Of a stretch of DNA of 64,000 nt, positions 27,341-36,693 are shown piece by piece (the stretch's first letter is position 1; each line of letters begins with the position of its first letter). The stretch comes from Hahella sp. HNIBRBA332. Its GTDB lineage: Bacteria; Pseudomonadota; Gammaproteobacteria; Pseudomonadales; Oleiphilaceae. A model generated the notes under the pieces. The model saw only the letters and a list, made by a program, of their open reading frames with translations. It did not search any database and was not told the DNA's origin. The stretch lies in contig NZ_CP132203.1 in the NCBI RefSeq assembly GCF_030719035.1, forward strand, positions 4,544,501 through 4,608,500. The letters are read 5' to 3'. Both the position numbers and the translations under genes were made by a program.

Positions 27341-29272
27341 TTAATGAGATCCGGCTGCTCCACCAATCTCTCCTCCTTTAGGAGGATTCGCATTCGCCTC
27401 GACATCTTTTACAGGCTGAGCGCCACTGGGCGGATTAGAGTCACCCCATCCTTTCGGAGGCGGGGGCTCCTGACCAGCCATAATAGCGTCGATTTGCTCT
27501 GAGTCTATCGTTTCGTATTTCATCAGAGCATCCGCCATCATGTGGAGCTTACTCATGTTTTCAACAAGCAATTTACGCGCATGCTCATAGCAGTCGTCAA
27601 TGATGGTTCTGACTTCATCATCAATACGCTGAGCTGTTTCAGGAGAATACACCTTAGGCGCATGACCGGCTGACCGCCCCAAAAACACCTCTTCGTTGTC
27701 ATCATCATAAAGCAAAGGCCCCAATTTATCCGACAACCCCCACTTCGTAACCATATTGCGAGCAAGGCCGGTTGCGCGCTTTATGTCATTGGAAGCACCA
27801 GTTGTAACTCCCTCCACCCCCAATGTCAGCTCTTCAGCGATACGACCGCCAAACAAACTACATATATTACTGATGAGAAACTGCCGACTGTGACTGTAAC
27901 GATCTTCTTCCGGCAAAAACATAGTCACACCCAAAGCGCGACCACGCGGAATGATGCTCACCTTGTAAACAGGATCATGCTCAGGCACCAGCCTACCAAC
28001 AATGGCGTGCCCCGCCTCATGATAAGCTGTGTTACGCTTCTCTTTCTCTGACATAACCATAGACTTGCGCTCTGCGCCCATCATGATTTTGTCTTTCGCC
28101 AGCTCCATTTCATGCATGCCGACAGTGCGCTTGTTCGCGCGAGCTGAGAACAACGCCGCCTCATTTACCAAGTTCGCAAGGTCAGCGCCCGAGAATCCTG
28201 GCGTTCCTCGCGCAATAACGGAAGCATTCACATCATCTTCTAACGGCACCTTACGGAGGTGTACTTTTAAGATCTGCTCACGCCCAACGATATCAGGAAG
28301 CCCAACAACCACTTGTCGGTCAAAACGGCCAGGACGCAACAGCGCAGGATCAAGAACATCAGGACGGTTAGTCGCAGCGATCACAATAACGCCTTCATTA
28401 CCTTCAAACCCGTCCATTTCAACCAATAACTGGTTCAATGTCTGTTCACGCTCATCGTGACCGCCACCCAGGCCTGCTCCACGATGACGACCAACCGCAT
28501 CAATCTCGTCAATGAAGATGATGCAGGGAGCCTGCTTCTTGGCTTGATCGAACATATCTCTAACACGTGAGGCGCCAACCCCAACGAACATCTCAACGAA
28601 GTCCGAACCAGAAATAGAGAAGAAAGGAACCTTGGCTTCGCCTGCGATTGCCTTGGCCAGCAGAGTTTTACCGGTACCAGGGTTACCCACCATCAACACA
28701 CCGCGCGGGATTCTCCCACCGAGACGCTGAAACTTGCTGGGGTCACGCAAAAAGTCCACGATTTCCTTTACTTCTTCTTTCGCTTCGTCAACACCAGCCA
28801 CATCAGCAAAGGTCGTCTTAATCTGATCCTCGCCCATAAGTCGGGCCTTACTCTTGCCAAATGACATCGGCCCCTTGCCGCCAGCCCCTCCCTGCATTTG
28901 CCGCATGAAGAACATAAAGACCGCAATAATGACCAATATCGGGAACGAGGCGACTAATAGCTGCGTCCAGATACTTTGAGTTTCTGGCTCGCGCCCTTCG
29001 ACAACCACCTCGTTTTTCATGAGGTCGCCGATTAATCCCAGGTCAGGAATTTCGGGACGGATGGTTGAGAACCTGGACCCATCTTGTCTTTCCCCATCAA
29101 TCGCCACACCGTCTATGACTACCTTTTTCACCTGGCCACTGTTGACCATCTGTAGAAATTCAGAGTAATTGAGCTTTTGGGCGGACGAGGGGACATTGAA
29201 GTTGTTAAATACCGTCAGCAGCACTGCTGCGATAATCAACCAAAGTAATAAATTTTTAGCCATATCGTTCAA
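27341..29272 (-). CDS. ftsH: membrane-bound ATP-dependent zinc protease FtsH
   Basis: A membrane AAA+ protease that degrades LpxC, sigma-32 and damaged membrane proteins. It has two N-terminal helices (around MAKNLLLWLIIAAVLL and LVASFPILVIIAVFMFF), an AAA domain and the zinc site HEAGH. The Walker A reads GNPGTGKT, with Asn where Pro is usual. The open frame reaches 29353, but the natural start is either the ATG at 29263 (640 residues) or the TTG at 29272. I prefer the TTG because GAGGGA sits 6 bases before it and the result, L-N-D-M-A-K-N, parallels the E. coli M-S-D-M-A-K-N start. It lies downstream of rlmE, the usual rlmE-ftsH-folP-glmM order. Confidence 0.95.
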   Translation of the reverse strand: MNDMAKNLLLWLIIAAVLLTVFNNFNVPSSAQKLNYSEFLQMVNSGQVKKVVIDGVAIDGERQDGSRFSTIRPEIPDLGLIGDLMKNEVVVEGREPETQSIWTQLLVASFPILVIIAVFMFFMRQMQGGAGGKGPMSFGKSKARLMGEDQIKTTFADVAGVDEAKEEVKEIVDFLRDPSKFQRLGGRIPRGVLMVGNPGTGKTLLAKAIAGEAKVPFFSISGSDFVEMFVGVGASRVRDMFDQAKKQAPCIIFIDEIDAVGRHRGAGLGGGHDEREQTLNQLLVEMDGFEGNEGVIVIAATNRPDVLDPALLRPGRFDRQVVVGLPDIVGREQILKVHLRKVPLEDDVNASVIARGTPGFSGADLANLVNEAALFSARANKRTVGMHEMELAKDKIMMGAERKSMVMSEKEKRNTAYHEAGHAIVGRLVPEHDPVYKVSIIPRGRALGVTMFLPEEDRYSHSRQFLISNICSLFGGRIAEELTLGVEGVTTGASNDIKRATGLARNMVTKWGLSDKLGPLLYDDDNEEVFLGRSAGHAPKVYSPETAQRIDDEVRTIIDDCYEHARKLLVENMSKLHMMADALMKYETIDSEQIDAIMAGQEPPPPKGWGDSNPPSGAQPVKDVEANANPPKGGEIGGAAGSH

Positions 29273-29420
29273 GGGCCATCCCTCTTTTCTTACAGACTCG
29301 AATAGTAATTTGTCGCTCGGTTCTATGCATTCGCAGGGTTTAGATAACACCAAACCATACTATATGTCCATTATCGCCGCTATTTACATTAATTTTACTA
29401 AATAGGACGATTACGAAAGT

Positions 29421-30041
29421 TTATCCTCGAAACCCTTTGGCAACTAGGTAAATCTCACGTGACCGAGCACGGGACGCGTCAGGTTTGCGTATATTCACGC
29501 TACTAAACCTGCCCCTGGACTCCTGCAAAATCTGATCGAAGCCTTCCCCCTGGAAGACCTTGGCGACAAAGCAGCCATTCTTCTTAAGGACGCGACACGC
29601 CAAATCAAGCGCTAACTCAACCAGATACATCGCTTTGGGTATATCGACCGATTTCATCCCACTCATATTGGGGGCCATATCGGAAATTACAAGGTCAACA
29701 GGCCGACCGTTTACTTCGTTAAGGATCGCATCCAACATTTCACCCTCGGTGAAGTCACCTTGGAAAAACGTCACGCCAGCAATGCTGTCCATTGACAACA
29801 GATCGCATGCGATTACTTTCCCCTGATCCCCCACTACGTCAGCGACAACTTGAGACCAACCACCTGGCGCCGCACCAAGATCTATCACCGTCATTCCCGA
29901 CCTCAATAACTTGTCCTGCCGGTCGAGCTCAATCAATTTGTAGCTGGCTCTAGAACGAAACCCGTCCTCTTTGGATTTTTTTACATAGACATCGCTATGA
30001 TGCTCATTCAGCCACCGAGAGCTGGATTTAGAACGTCCCAC
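29421..30041 (-). CDS. rlmE: 23S rRNA 2'-O-methyltransferase (U2552), RlmE/FtsJ
   Basis: A 206-residue SAM-dependent enzyme that methylates U2552 of 23S rRNA. Visible are the SAM-binding DLGAAPGGWSQ, the catalytic-type DMAPNMSG, and KVFQGEG. The K-D-K-E active-site set is likely complete. The start is GTG at 30041. It is divergent from yhbY, as in E. coli. Confidence 0.97.
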   Translation of the reverse strand: MGRSKSSSRWLNEHHSDVYVKKSKEDGFRSRASYKLIELDRQDKLLRSGMTVIDLGAAPGGWSQVVADVVGDQGKVIACDLLSMDSIAGVTFFQGDFTEGEMLDAILNEVNGRPVDLVISDMAPNMSGMKSVDIPKAMYLVELALDLACRVLKKNGCFVAKVFQGEGFDQILQESRGRFSSVNIRKPDASRARSREIYLVAKGFRG

Positions 30042-30169
30042 TTTATTGCCTCTGACACGATTATTTTAGTATAGGCACATTTGCTGATACTGTGTTTTTT
30101 TGTTCAGAAAGTGCGCCATAGTGCGTTACTATACACGCTTTTCATACGCAAGAAGGTTTCCACACAGAC

Positions 30170-30493
30170 ATGACTCTACCCATAGAGCAACGCAAACAGT
30201 ACCGCGCTATCGCACACCACTTGAAGCCAATTGTCACCATCGCCGGCGCGGGCATTACCGAAGGCGTTATCAATGAGCTTGAACGCGCATTGAACGACCA
30301 CGAACTGATCAAGGTTAAAATTGCTGTCGGCGAAAAGGAAGAAAGAGCCGAGGTTATCAAAGAGCTTTGCGAGATGTCCCGCTCAGAATTAGTTCAAGTG
30401 ATTGGGCGCACCGCGATATTGCTTCGCAAAAATCCCAGGCCGAATCCCAAGCTTTCGAACCTTTTACGCCACCAATCTGGCGCGGGCAAGTAA
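30170..30493 (+). CDS. yhbY: CRM-domain RNA-binding ribosome assembly protein YhbY
   Basis: A 107-residue protein made of one CRS1-YhbY (CRM) domain. It shows the hallmark segments KPIVTIAGAGITEGVINELERAL, HELIKVKI and the terminal VIGRTAILLRKNP. It binds pre-50S particles. It is divergent from rlmE and convergent with greA, from which a terminator separates it. Confidence 0.93.
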   Translation: MTLPIEQRKQYRAIAHHLKPIVTIAGAGITEGVINELERALNDHELIKVKIAVGEKEERAEVIKELCEMSRSELVQVIGRTAILLRKNPRPNPKLSNLLRHQSGAGK

Positions 30494-30494
30494 A

Positions 30495-30527
30495 TTAAAA
30501 AAGCCGGCTGACGCCGGCTTTTTATTT
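30495..30527. terminator. bidirectional terminator between yhbY and greA
   Basis: Stem AAGCCGGC/GCCGGCTT with a TGAC loop, with A-run and T-run flanks. It serves the convergent yhbY and greA genes. Confidence 0.9.
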
Positions 30528-30541
30528 ACGCGTCGCCCTGG

Positions 30542-31018
30542 TTACAGGTGCTGTACGCCATCTATTTCATACTCAACCATGCCACTTGGCACCTGCACAA
30601 CGACAACGTCGCCTACAGTTTTTCCAATCAATGCCCGCGCAATCGGCGAAGACACTGAGATTTTACCTTTCTTAATATCCGCTTCGTCATCACCCACGAT
30701 CTGATAAGAGCTGACATCGTCTGTATCCAGATTGATGATATTCACGGTTACGCCAAAAATGACCTTACCTGTATTCTCAATAGAGGTCACGTCAATAACC
30801 TGGGACATGGACAACTTACTTTCAATTTCCGCAATGCGGCCCTCGATAAAGCTCTGTTGTTCACGCGCAGCATGATATTCGGCGTTCTCTTTTAAGTCTC
30901 CGTGCTCTCTGGCTTCCGCGATGGCCGTGATTACTCGCGGCCGATCCACAGTCTTCAGACGATTCAACTCTTCACGCAGGGCTTGCTCCCCTGCTTTTGT
31001 CATAGGTATTTTGCTCAT
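30542..31018 (-). CDS. greA: transcription elongation factor GreA
   Basis: A 158-residue factor that rescues backtracked RNA polymerase by stimulating RNA cleavage. The N-terminal coiled-coil (1-75) contains the acidic tip region AREHGDLKENAEYHAARE; the C-terminal globular domain follows. The ATG overlaps the carB stop (ATGA), so greA is translationally coupled to carB. Confidence 0.97.
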   Translation of the reverse strand: MSKIPMTKAGEQALREELNRLKTVDRPRVITAIAEAREHGDLKENAEYHAAREQQSFIEGRIAEIESKLSMSQVIDVTSIENTGKVIFGVTVNIINLDTDDVSSYQIVGDDEADIKKGKISVSSPIARALIGKTVGDVVVVQVPSGMVEYEIDGVQHL

Positions 31019-34000
31019 TTGTCGCCTTGAATGGTTGCATGAATATCCTGAAGACGATTCACAGCGTGATCCTGCCCAACCTTGATTGCGCGGCAGAATG
31101 CCTCACCTCCCGTCAGGGTGGTGGTATAGGTCACCTTGTATTGTAGGGCCGACTTACGGATTTCCGCAGAATCCGCAATCGCCTTCCGGCCTTCCGTAGT
31201 ATTGATAATCAAATCTACTTCTTCATTTTTTATGGCGTCTACGATGTGAGGTCTGCCTTCTCGCACTTTATTGATCCGTTTTACGGGAATGCCCGCTTCT
31301 TCGATCGCTTTTGCAGTCCCCGCAGTCGCCATAATCTCGAAGCCTACAGCATTTAACTCCTTAGCTAAAGACACCGCACCCGCTTTATCCGCATCCCTGA
31401 CACTCAGGAACACAGTTCCGCCTGTCGGTAAAAAGTCTCCACCCGCCGCAGCCGCCTTCGCAAAGGCCTCATCGAAGCTTTTGCCAACGCCCATAACTTC
31501 GCCTGTGGACTTCATTTCCGGGCCAAGTATCGGGTCTACGCCAGGGAACTTATTAAACGGGAACACAGACTCTTTGACATTGTAGAAGCTGGGAATAATC
31601 TCCTTGGTAAAGCCCTGCGCTTCAAGAGACTTGCCCGCCATGCACAATGCAGCGACCTTTGCCAGCGACACGCCTATCGCTTTGGAAACGAACGGCACTG
31701 TACGAGAGGCTCTGGGGTTCACCTCTATCACATAAATTTCGCCATCCTGGTAAGCCAACTGCACGTTCATCAAGCCAACAACCTGCAGCTCAAGGGCCAT
31801 TTTGATGACCGTTTCACGCATTTTGTCCTGAACATCCGCAGGCAAACTGTACGGAGGCAGCGAACAAGCAGAATCACCAGAGTGAACTCCCGCCTGCTCG
31901 ATATGCTGCATAATTGCGCCGATCACTACTTTTTCGCCGTCAGAAACCGCGTCGATATCGACTTCAATCGCAGCGTTCAGGAAGTGATCCAGCAACACAG
32001 GACTATCGTTGGAAACTCGCACCGCGTCACGCATGTAGCGTTGCAGCTCGACTTCGTCGTAGACGATTTCCATGGCTCGACCGCCCAGGACATAAGACGG
32101 ACGAACAACCAAGGGATAACCAATTTCCTTCGCTTTACTCAGCGCTTCTTCCTGGCTGCGAGCCGTCGCATTTGGCGGCTGTCGCAACCCCAACCGAACA
32201 ACCATCTGCTGGAAACGCTCACGGTCTTCAGCACGATCAATGGCGTCAGGAGTTGTTCCGATAATCGGTACGCCTGCTGCTTCCAGCCCTCTCGCCAACT
32301 TAAGCGGAGTCTGACCACCGTAGTGAACGATTACGCCACGCGGTTTTTCCAAGTGAACAATAGCAAGAACGTCTTCCAAGGTAATAGGCTCGAAGTACAA
32401 CCTGTCAGAAGTATCATAATCTGTGGAAACCGTCTCAGGGTTACAGTTGATCATGATGGTTTCATAGCCGTCATCCCGCAAAGCAAAGGCAGCGTGAACG
32501 CAGCAATAATCAAACTCAATCCCCTGACCAATTCTGTTAGGACCGCCACCGATAACGATAATTTTTTCACGATCGCTCGGTTGCGCTTCGCACTCTTCGT
32601 CGTAGGTGGAATACATGTAAGCCGTCGAGGAAGCAAACTCCGCAGCACAGGTATCCACTCGCTTGAATACCGGCTTGATGCCGTACTCCAGACGCTGCTT
32701 GCGCAATGCCTTTTCGTTGATGCCCAATAACTCGGCAAGACGCTGGTCAGAGAACCCCTTACGCTTCAGACGACGCAAGCGGTCAGCTGTCAAGTCTGAT
32801 AGCGCCATATTGCTCAGCGCCATTTCATCTTTGATCAGATCTTCGATCTGCACCAGATACCAGGGGTCGACCTTGGTATATTCATAAACTTCCTTAACGC
32901 TCATTCCCGCACGGAACGCATCGCCAATAAACCAAATCCGCTCGGCGCCAGGCACTTTCAGACCACGGGTCAGAACGTCACTCGCATCTTCAGACCCCAG
33001 ATCGACTTTAGGTTCAAAGCCAGCCGAGCCAACTTCCAGTCCGCGCAATGCTTTATGGAGAGACTCCTGGAAGTTACGCCCAATCGCCATCACCTCACCC
33101 ACTGACTTCATTTGCGTCGTCAGTGTCGCATTGGCTTGCGGAAACTTTTCGAAAGTGAAGCGCGGCACTTTAGTGACCACATAGTCGATGCTCGGCTCAA
33201 AAGAAGCAGGGGTGACGCCACCCGTGATGTCGTTACTTAGCTCATCCAGGGTATATCCAACCGCCAGCTTTGCTGCAACCTTTGCTATGGGAAAGCCCGT
33301 TGCCTTGGACGCTAGCGCAGAAGAACGGGACACACGGGGGTTCATCTCAATCACCACCATGCGGCCAGTTTCAGGGTCCATACCGAACTGTACGTTGGAG
33401 CCACCGGTCTCCACGCCAATTTCACGCAACACCGCCACCGACGCGTTACGCATGATCTGGTACTCCTTGTCCGTCAGCGTCTGCGCTGGCGCAACTGTAA
33501 TGGAGTCGCCAGTGTGCACACCCATGGCGTCAAAATTTTCTATAGAGCAGATGATAATGCAGTTGTCCTTCTTATCTCGAACAACCTCCATCTCGTACTC
33601 TTTCCAACCGATCAGCGATTCATCGATCAGCAACTCACGAGTCGGCGACAGCTCCAGGCCCCGTTCGCAAATCTCAATAAACTCTTCTTTGTTATAAGCG
33701 ATACCGCCGCCGGAGCCACCCATTGTAAAGGAAGGGCGAATAATGGCGGGGAAGCCGATCTGATCCAGCACTTGCAGAGCTTCTTCCATGCTATGCGCAA
33801 TAGCGGAACGAGGAGTTTCCAGACCGATGGCTTTCATCGCCTTGTCGAACCGCTCACGGTCTTCAGCTTTATCAATGGCGTCCTGTGTAGCGCCAATCAT
33901 CTCTACGCCATACTGTTCAAGGACGCCTTCACGAGCCAAGTCAAGCGCACAGTTCAATGCCGTTTGCCCACCCATGGTTGGCAGCAGCGCGTCTGGGCGT

Positions 34001-34242
34001 TCTTTTTCAATGATTTTCGCAACTGTGCGCCAGTTAATCGGCTCGATGTAAGTGGCATCGGCCATGGCTGGATCAGTCATGATGGTGGCGGGGTTGGAGT
34101 TCACCAGGATAACGCGATATCCCTCTTCTCTCAGTGCTTTACACGCCTGCGCCCCGGAATAGTCAAATTCACAGGCTTGTCCGATAACGATAGGACCGGC
34201 CCCAATAATCAGGATACTATTGATGTCTGTACGTTTTGGCAT
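31015..34242 (-). CDS. carB: carbamoyl-phosphate synthase large subunit
   Basis: A 1075-residue enzyme subunit making carbamoyl phosphate for arginine and pyrimidines. It has two homologous ATP-grasp halves (starting near 1 and 555) and a C-terminal MGS-like regulatory domain (about 940-1075) with TAGTAKAIEEAG. The length matches E. coli CarB. It lies 119 bases after carA; the gap holds a GGCGCC-rich inverted repeat near 34330 and no gene. Confidence 0.98.
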   Translation of the reverse strand: MPKRTDINSILIIGAGPIVIGQACEFDYSGAQACKALREEGYRVILVNSNPATIMTDPAMADATYIEPINWRTVAKIIEKERPDALLPTMGGQTALNCALDLAREGVLEQYGVEMIGATQDAIDKAEDRERFDKAMKAIGLETPRSAIAHSMEEALQVLDQIGFPAIIRPSFTMGGSGGGIAYNKEEFIEICERGLELSPTRELLIDESLIGWKEYEMEVVRDKKDNCIIICSIENFDAMGVHTGDSITVAPAQTLTDKEYQIMRNASVAVLREIGVETGGSNVQFGMDPETGRMVVIEMNPRVSRSSALASKATGFPIAKVAAKLAVGYTLDELSNDITGGVTPASFEPSIDYVVTKVPRFTFEKFPQANATLTTQMKSVGEVMAIGRNFQESLHKALRGLEVGSAGFEPKVDLGSEDASDVLTRGLKVPGAERIWFIGDAFRAGMSVKEVYEYTKVDPWYLVQIEDLIKDEMALSNMALSDLTADRLRRLKRKGFSDQRLAELLGINEKALRKQRLEYGIKPVFKRVDTCAAEFASSTAYMYSTYDEECEAQPSDREKIIVIGGGPNRIGQGIEFDYCCVHAAFALRDDGYETIMINCNPETVSTDYDTSDRLYFEPITLEDVLAIVHLEKPRGVIVHYGGQTPLKLARGLEAAGVPIIGTTPDAIDRAEDRERFQQMVVRLGLRQPPNATARSQEEALSKAKEIGYPLVVRPSYVLGGRAMEIVYDEVELQRYMRDAVRVSNDSPVLLDHFLNAAIEVDIDAVSDGEKVVIGAIMQHIEQAGVHSGDSACSLPPYSLPADVQDKMRETVIKMALELQVVGLMNVQLAYQDGEIYVIEVNPRASRTVPFVSKAIGVSLAKVAALCMAGKSLEAQGFTKEIIPSFYNVKESVFPFNKFPGVDPILGPEMKSTGEVMGVGKSFDEAFAKAAAAGGDFLPTGGTVFLSVRDADKAGAVSLAKELNAVGFEIMATAGTAKAIEEAGIPVKRINKVREGRPHIVDAIKNEEVDLIINTTEGRKAIADSAEIRKSALQYKVTYTTTLTGGEAFCRAIKVGQDHAVNRLQDIHATIQGDK

Positions 34243-34361
34243 GTGTGCTCTTCTACTCGCTCGAATCTTGCGACGCCCCGCAGGCCGCCGACATCACCCA
34301 GAATTACGCCTGTTTCGGTTCAGACGCGGCGCCGTCGGGCGCCGACGCTGAAATCCGAGTA

Positions 34362-35507
34362 TTAGACTGATCGGTATTTGACTTCCCGCATGGAGTCAAT
34401 GAACTGGTCAAATAAGGGAGCCACATCGTGCGGGCCCGGACTCGCCTCAGGGTGCCCCTGAAAACTGAAAGCGGCGACGTCAGTGCGTCGAATCCCTTGC
34501 AATGAGCCGTCAAACAGAGACTTATGCGTAGCCTCCAGATTGGCGGGCAGCGAAGACTCATCCACTGCAAAACCATGGTTTTGACTAGTGATCATCACTT
34601 GCCCTGTGCGCAGATCCTGCACAGGATGGTTAGCGCCATGATGTCCGAATTTCATCTTCTCAGTGCGCGCGCCACTGGCCAGCGCCAGCAACTGATGCCC
34701 CAAGCAAATGCCGAACACAGGAGTCTGGGATTGCAAAACTTCAGCAATAGCCTCTATGGCGTAATCGCAGGGCTCAGGGTCGCCAGGGCCATTAGAAAGG
34801 AACACACCATCGGGAGACATCGCCAGCACATCCTGCGCAGGAGTTTTCGCCGGCACCACTGTCACGCGACAGCCACGCTCAGCGAGCATACGCAAAATAT
34901 TCTTTTTCACGCCAAAGTCGTAGGCGACAACATGAAATTCCGCGTCCCCGAGAGTCTGATATCCCTCTCCAAGAACCCAAGTCGACTCTGTCCAATTCAG
35001 AACATCAGTACGAGTCACCTCTTTGGCGAGATCCATCCCTTTAAGGCCAGGAAATGCTTTAGCCGCGGCCAGAGCTGCTTCCGGGGTAGCTCCTTCGCCC
35101 GCCATAATGCATCCGTTCTGCGCGCCTTTTTCCCGTAAAATACGCGTCAGGCGGCGGGTATCAATGTCAGCGATAGCGACAATGCCGTTTTCCCGGAGAT
35201 ATTCCGATAAACTTTTTTGGCTGCGCCAGTTGCTAACTGTCATGGAAAGATCGCGAATCACCAGACCTGCCGCCCAGACTTGGTCTGACTCGACATCTTC
35301 TTCGTTGGTTCCAGTGTTGCCTATGTGGGGGTATGTGAGAGTGACAATTTGTTTTGCGTAGGAAGGATCGGTAAGTATTTCCTGGTATCCGGTCATCGCA
35401 GTGTTGAAAACCACTTCGCCGGTGGTTTCGCCGGCTGCGCCGATAGATATCCCATGAAATAAGCTTCCGTCTTCAAGTGCTAGTATTGCGGGTGTAGTCA
35501 ATTCCAT
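34362..35507 (-). CDS. carA: carbamoyl-phosphate synthase small (glutaminase) subunit
   Basis: A 381-residue subunit that releases ammonia from glutamine and channels it to CarB. The class I glutaminase nucleophile is in FGICLGHQLLALA, and the catalytic His-Glu pair is in FQGHPEASPGPHD. A terminator-like hairpin precedes it, 57 bases upstream of the ATG, and could attenuate readthrough from dapB. Confidence 0.98.
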   Translation of the reverse strand: MELTTPAILALEDGSLFHGISIGAAGETTGEVVFNTAMTGYQEILTDPSYAKQIVTLTYPHIGNTGTNEEDVESDQVWAAGLVIRDLSMTVSNWRSQKSLSEYLRENGIVAIADIDTRRLTRILREKGAQNGCIMAGEGATPEAALAAAKAFPGLKGMDLAKEVTRTDVLNWTESTWVLGEGYQTLGDAEFHVVAYDFGVKKNILRMLAERGCRVTVVPAKTPAQDVLAMSPDGVFLSNGPGDPEPCDYAIEAIAEVLQSQTPVFGICLGHQLLALASGARTEKMKFGHHGANHPVQDLRTGQVMITSQNHGFAVDESSLPANLEATHKSLFDGSLQGIRRTDVAAFSFQGHPEASPGPHDVAPLFDQFIDSMREVKYRSV

Positions 35508-35563
35508 AGCTCGCCAGTTGAAAACGTCTAATCAAACACTTATGAAGGTGGACTCAACTTGCA

Positions 35564-35603
35564 AAAAAGCGAGAGGGAGATTTAAACTCCGTCCCGCTTT
35601 TTA
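35564..35603 (-). terminator. terminator/attenuator between dapB and carA
   Basis: On the minus strand, a long imperfect stem (AAAAGCGGGACGGAG against CTCCCTCTCGCTTTT, with one mismatch and one G-T pair) encloses TTTAAAT and is followed by six T. It can end dapB transcripts, or regulate carA if transcription starts upstream. The rest of 35508-35783 shows no convincing gene. Confidence 0.8.
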
Positions 35604-35783
35604 GTGATGTCCGATGTGTATGGGCAACTTGCGCACAAACCCCAATATTCTAGTGGATTTGGCCTGGACTGTCTATTTGTTTTCCACTCTATTTTTGTTG
35701 GCGCTTTATTCTTTTCTGGTTTTTTAACACCCGAAACCGTTCAAGCTCAACATGCGCATACCGCCCTCAGAAAACAAATCAGC

Positions 35784-36587
35784 CTATTTTAAGCCCAGTA
35801 CATCCTGCATGTCATACAGCCCTGGAGCGACGCCATGCAGCCATAAGGCGGCTTTAACCGCGCCTTTTGCAAACGTCATTCGACTGCTCGCCTTATGCGT
35901 TATCTCTATACGCTCTCCCATAGTCGCAAACATCACCGTATGCTCGCCAACAATGTCGCCTGCGCGAATCGTCTCAAATCCAATGGTCTTTTTATCCCGC
36001 TCTCCGGTAATGCCTTCACGACCATAGACCGCGCACTCATTCAAGTCGCGCCCTAGCGCTTCAGCCACAACCTCACCCAATCTCAAAGCAGTACCTGACG
36101 GCGCATCCTTTTTAAAACGATGATGCGCCTCAATTACTTCCACATCGTAATCGTCGCCAAGCGTTTTGGCTGTCAGCGCAAGTATATTCAACAGCAAGTT
36201 CACACCCACGCTCATATTAGGGGCAAATACAACCGGGCAGTCCTTCGCCGCCTCAGACAGTTGCGTCTTTTGCTGCTCACTGAATCCCGTCGTGCCAATC
36301 ACTATCGCTTTGCCTTCCTTACGGCAAAGCGCCAGCAACTCAAGCGTGGTCTCTGGCGAAGTAAAATCGATAATCACATCAAAGTCATCCAGCACTTGCG
36401 CCAAATCATCGACACAGGCAACGCCTCTATTACCCATGCCTGCGATTTCTCCAGCGTCGGCGCCAACTAAAGAGCTGCCAACTCGCACAGAAGCCGCCCC
36501 CAAAGTGGCATCCGGGTTATCGCAGACCGCTTCAACCAACACTTTGCCCATGCGCCCGGAAGCGCCCACTATCGCTACTCTGGTCAT
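35784..36587 (-). CDS. dapB: 4-hydroxy-tetrahydrodipicolinate reductase
   Basis: A 267-residue NAD(P)H enzyme of lysine and diaminopimelate synthesis. The nucleotide-binding VAIVGASGRMGKVLV, the FTSPE segment, the substrate-site EAHHRFKKDAPSGTAL and GERIEITHKASSR are all present. It lies between dnaJ and carA on the minus strand, with terminators on both sides, so it is probably its own transcription unit. Confidence 0.97.
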   Translation of the reverse strand: MTRVAIVGASGRMGKVLVEAVCDNPDATLGAASVRVGSSLVGADAGEIAGMGNRGVACVDDLAQVLDDFDVIIDFTSPETTLELLALCRKEGKAIVIGTTGFSEQQKTQLSEAAKDCPVVFAPNMSVGVNLLLNILALTAKTLGDDYDVEVIEAHHRFKKDAPSGTALRLGEVVAEALGRDLNECAVYGREGITGERDKKTIGFETIRAGDIVGEHTVMFATMGERIEITHKASSRMTFAKGAVKAALWLHGVAPGLYDMQDVLGLK

Positions 36588-36649
36588 GCTTATTCCTTAG
36601 TTTTCTCTGGAATATTACTGTTACAGGTCTTCCACCACAGCTCCAATAC

Positions 36650-36677
36650 AAAAAAACCGGCGTTCGCCGGTTTTTCG
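36650..36677. terminator. terminator between dnaJ and dapB
   Basis: Stem ACCGGC/GCCGGT with a GTTC loop, an A-run before and a T-run after. On the minus strand it ends the grpE-dnaK-dnaJ transcripts. Confidence 0.88.
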
Positions 36678-36693
36678 TTGCACATGCAGACTG

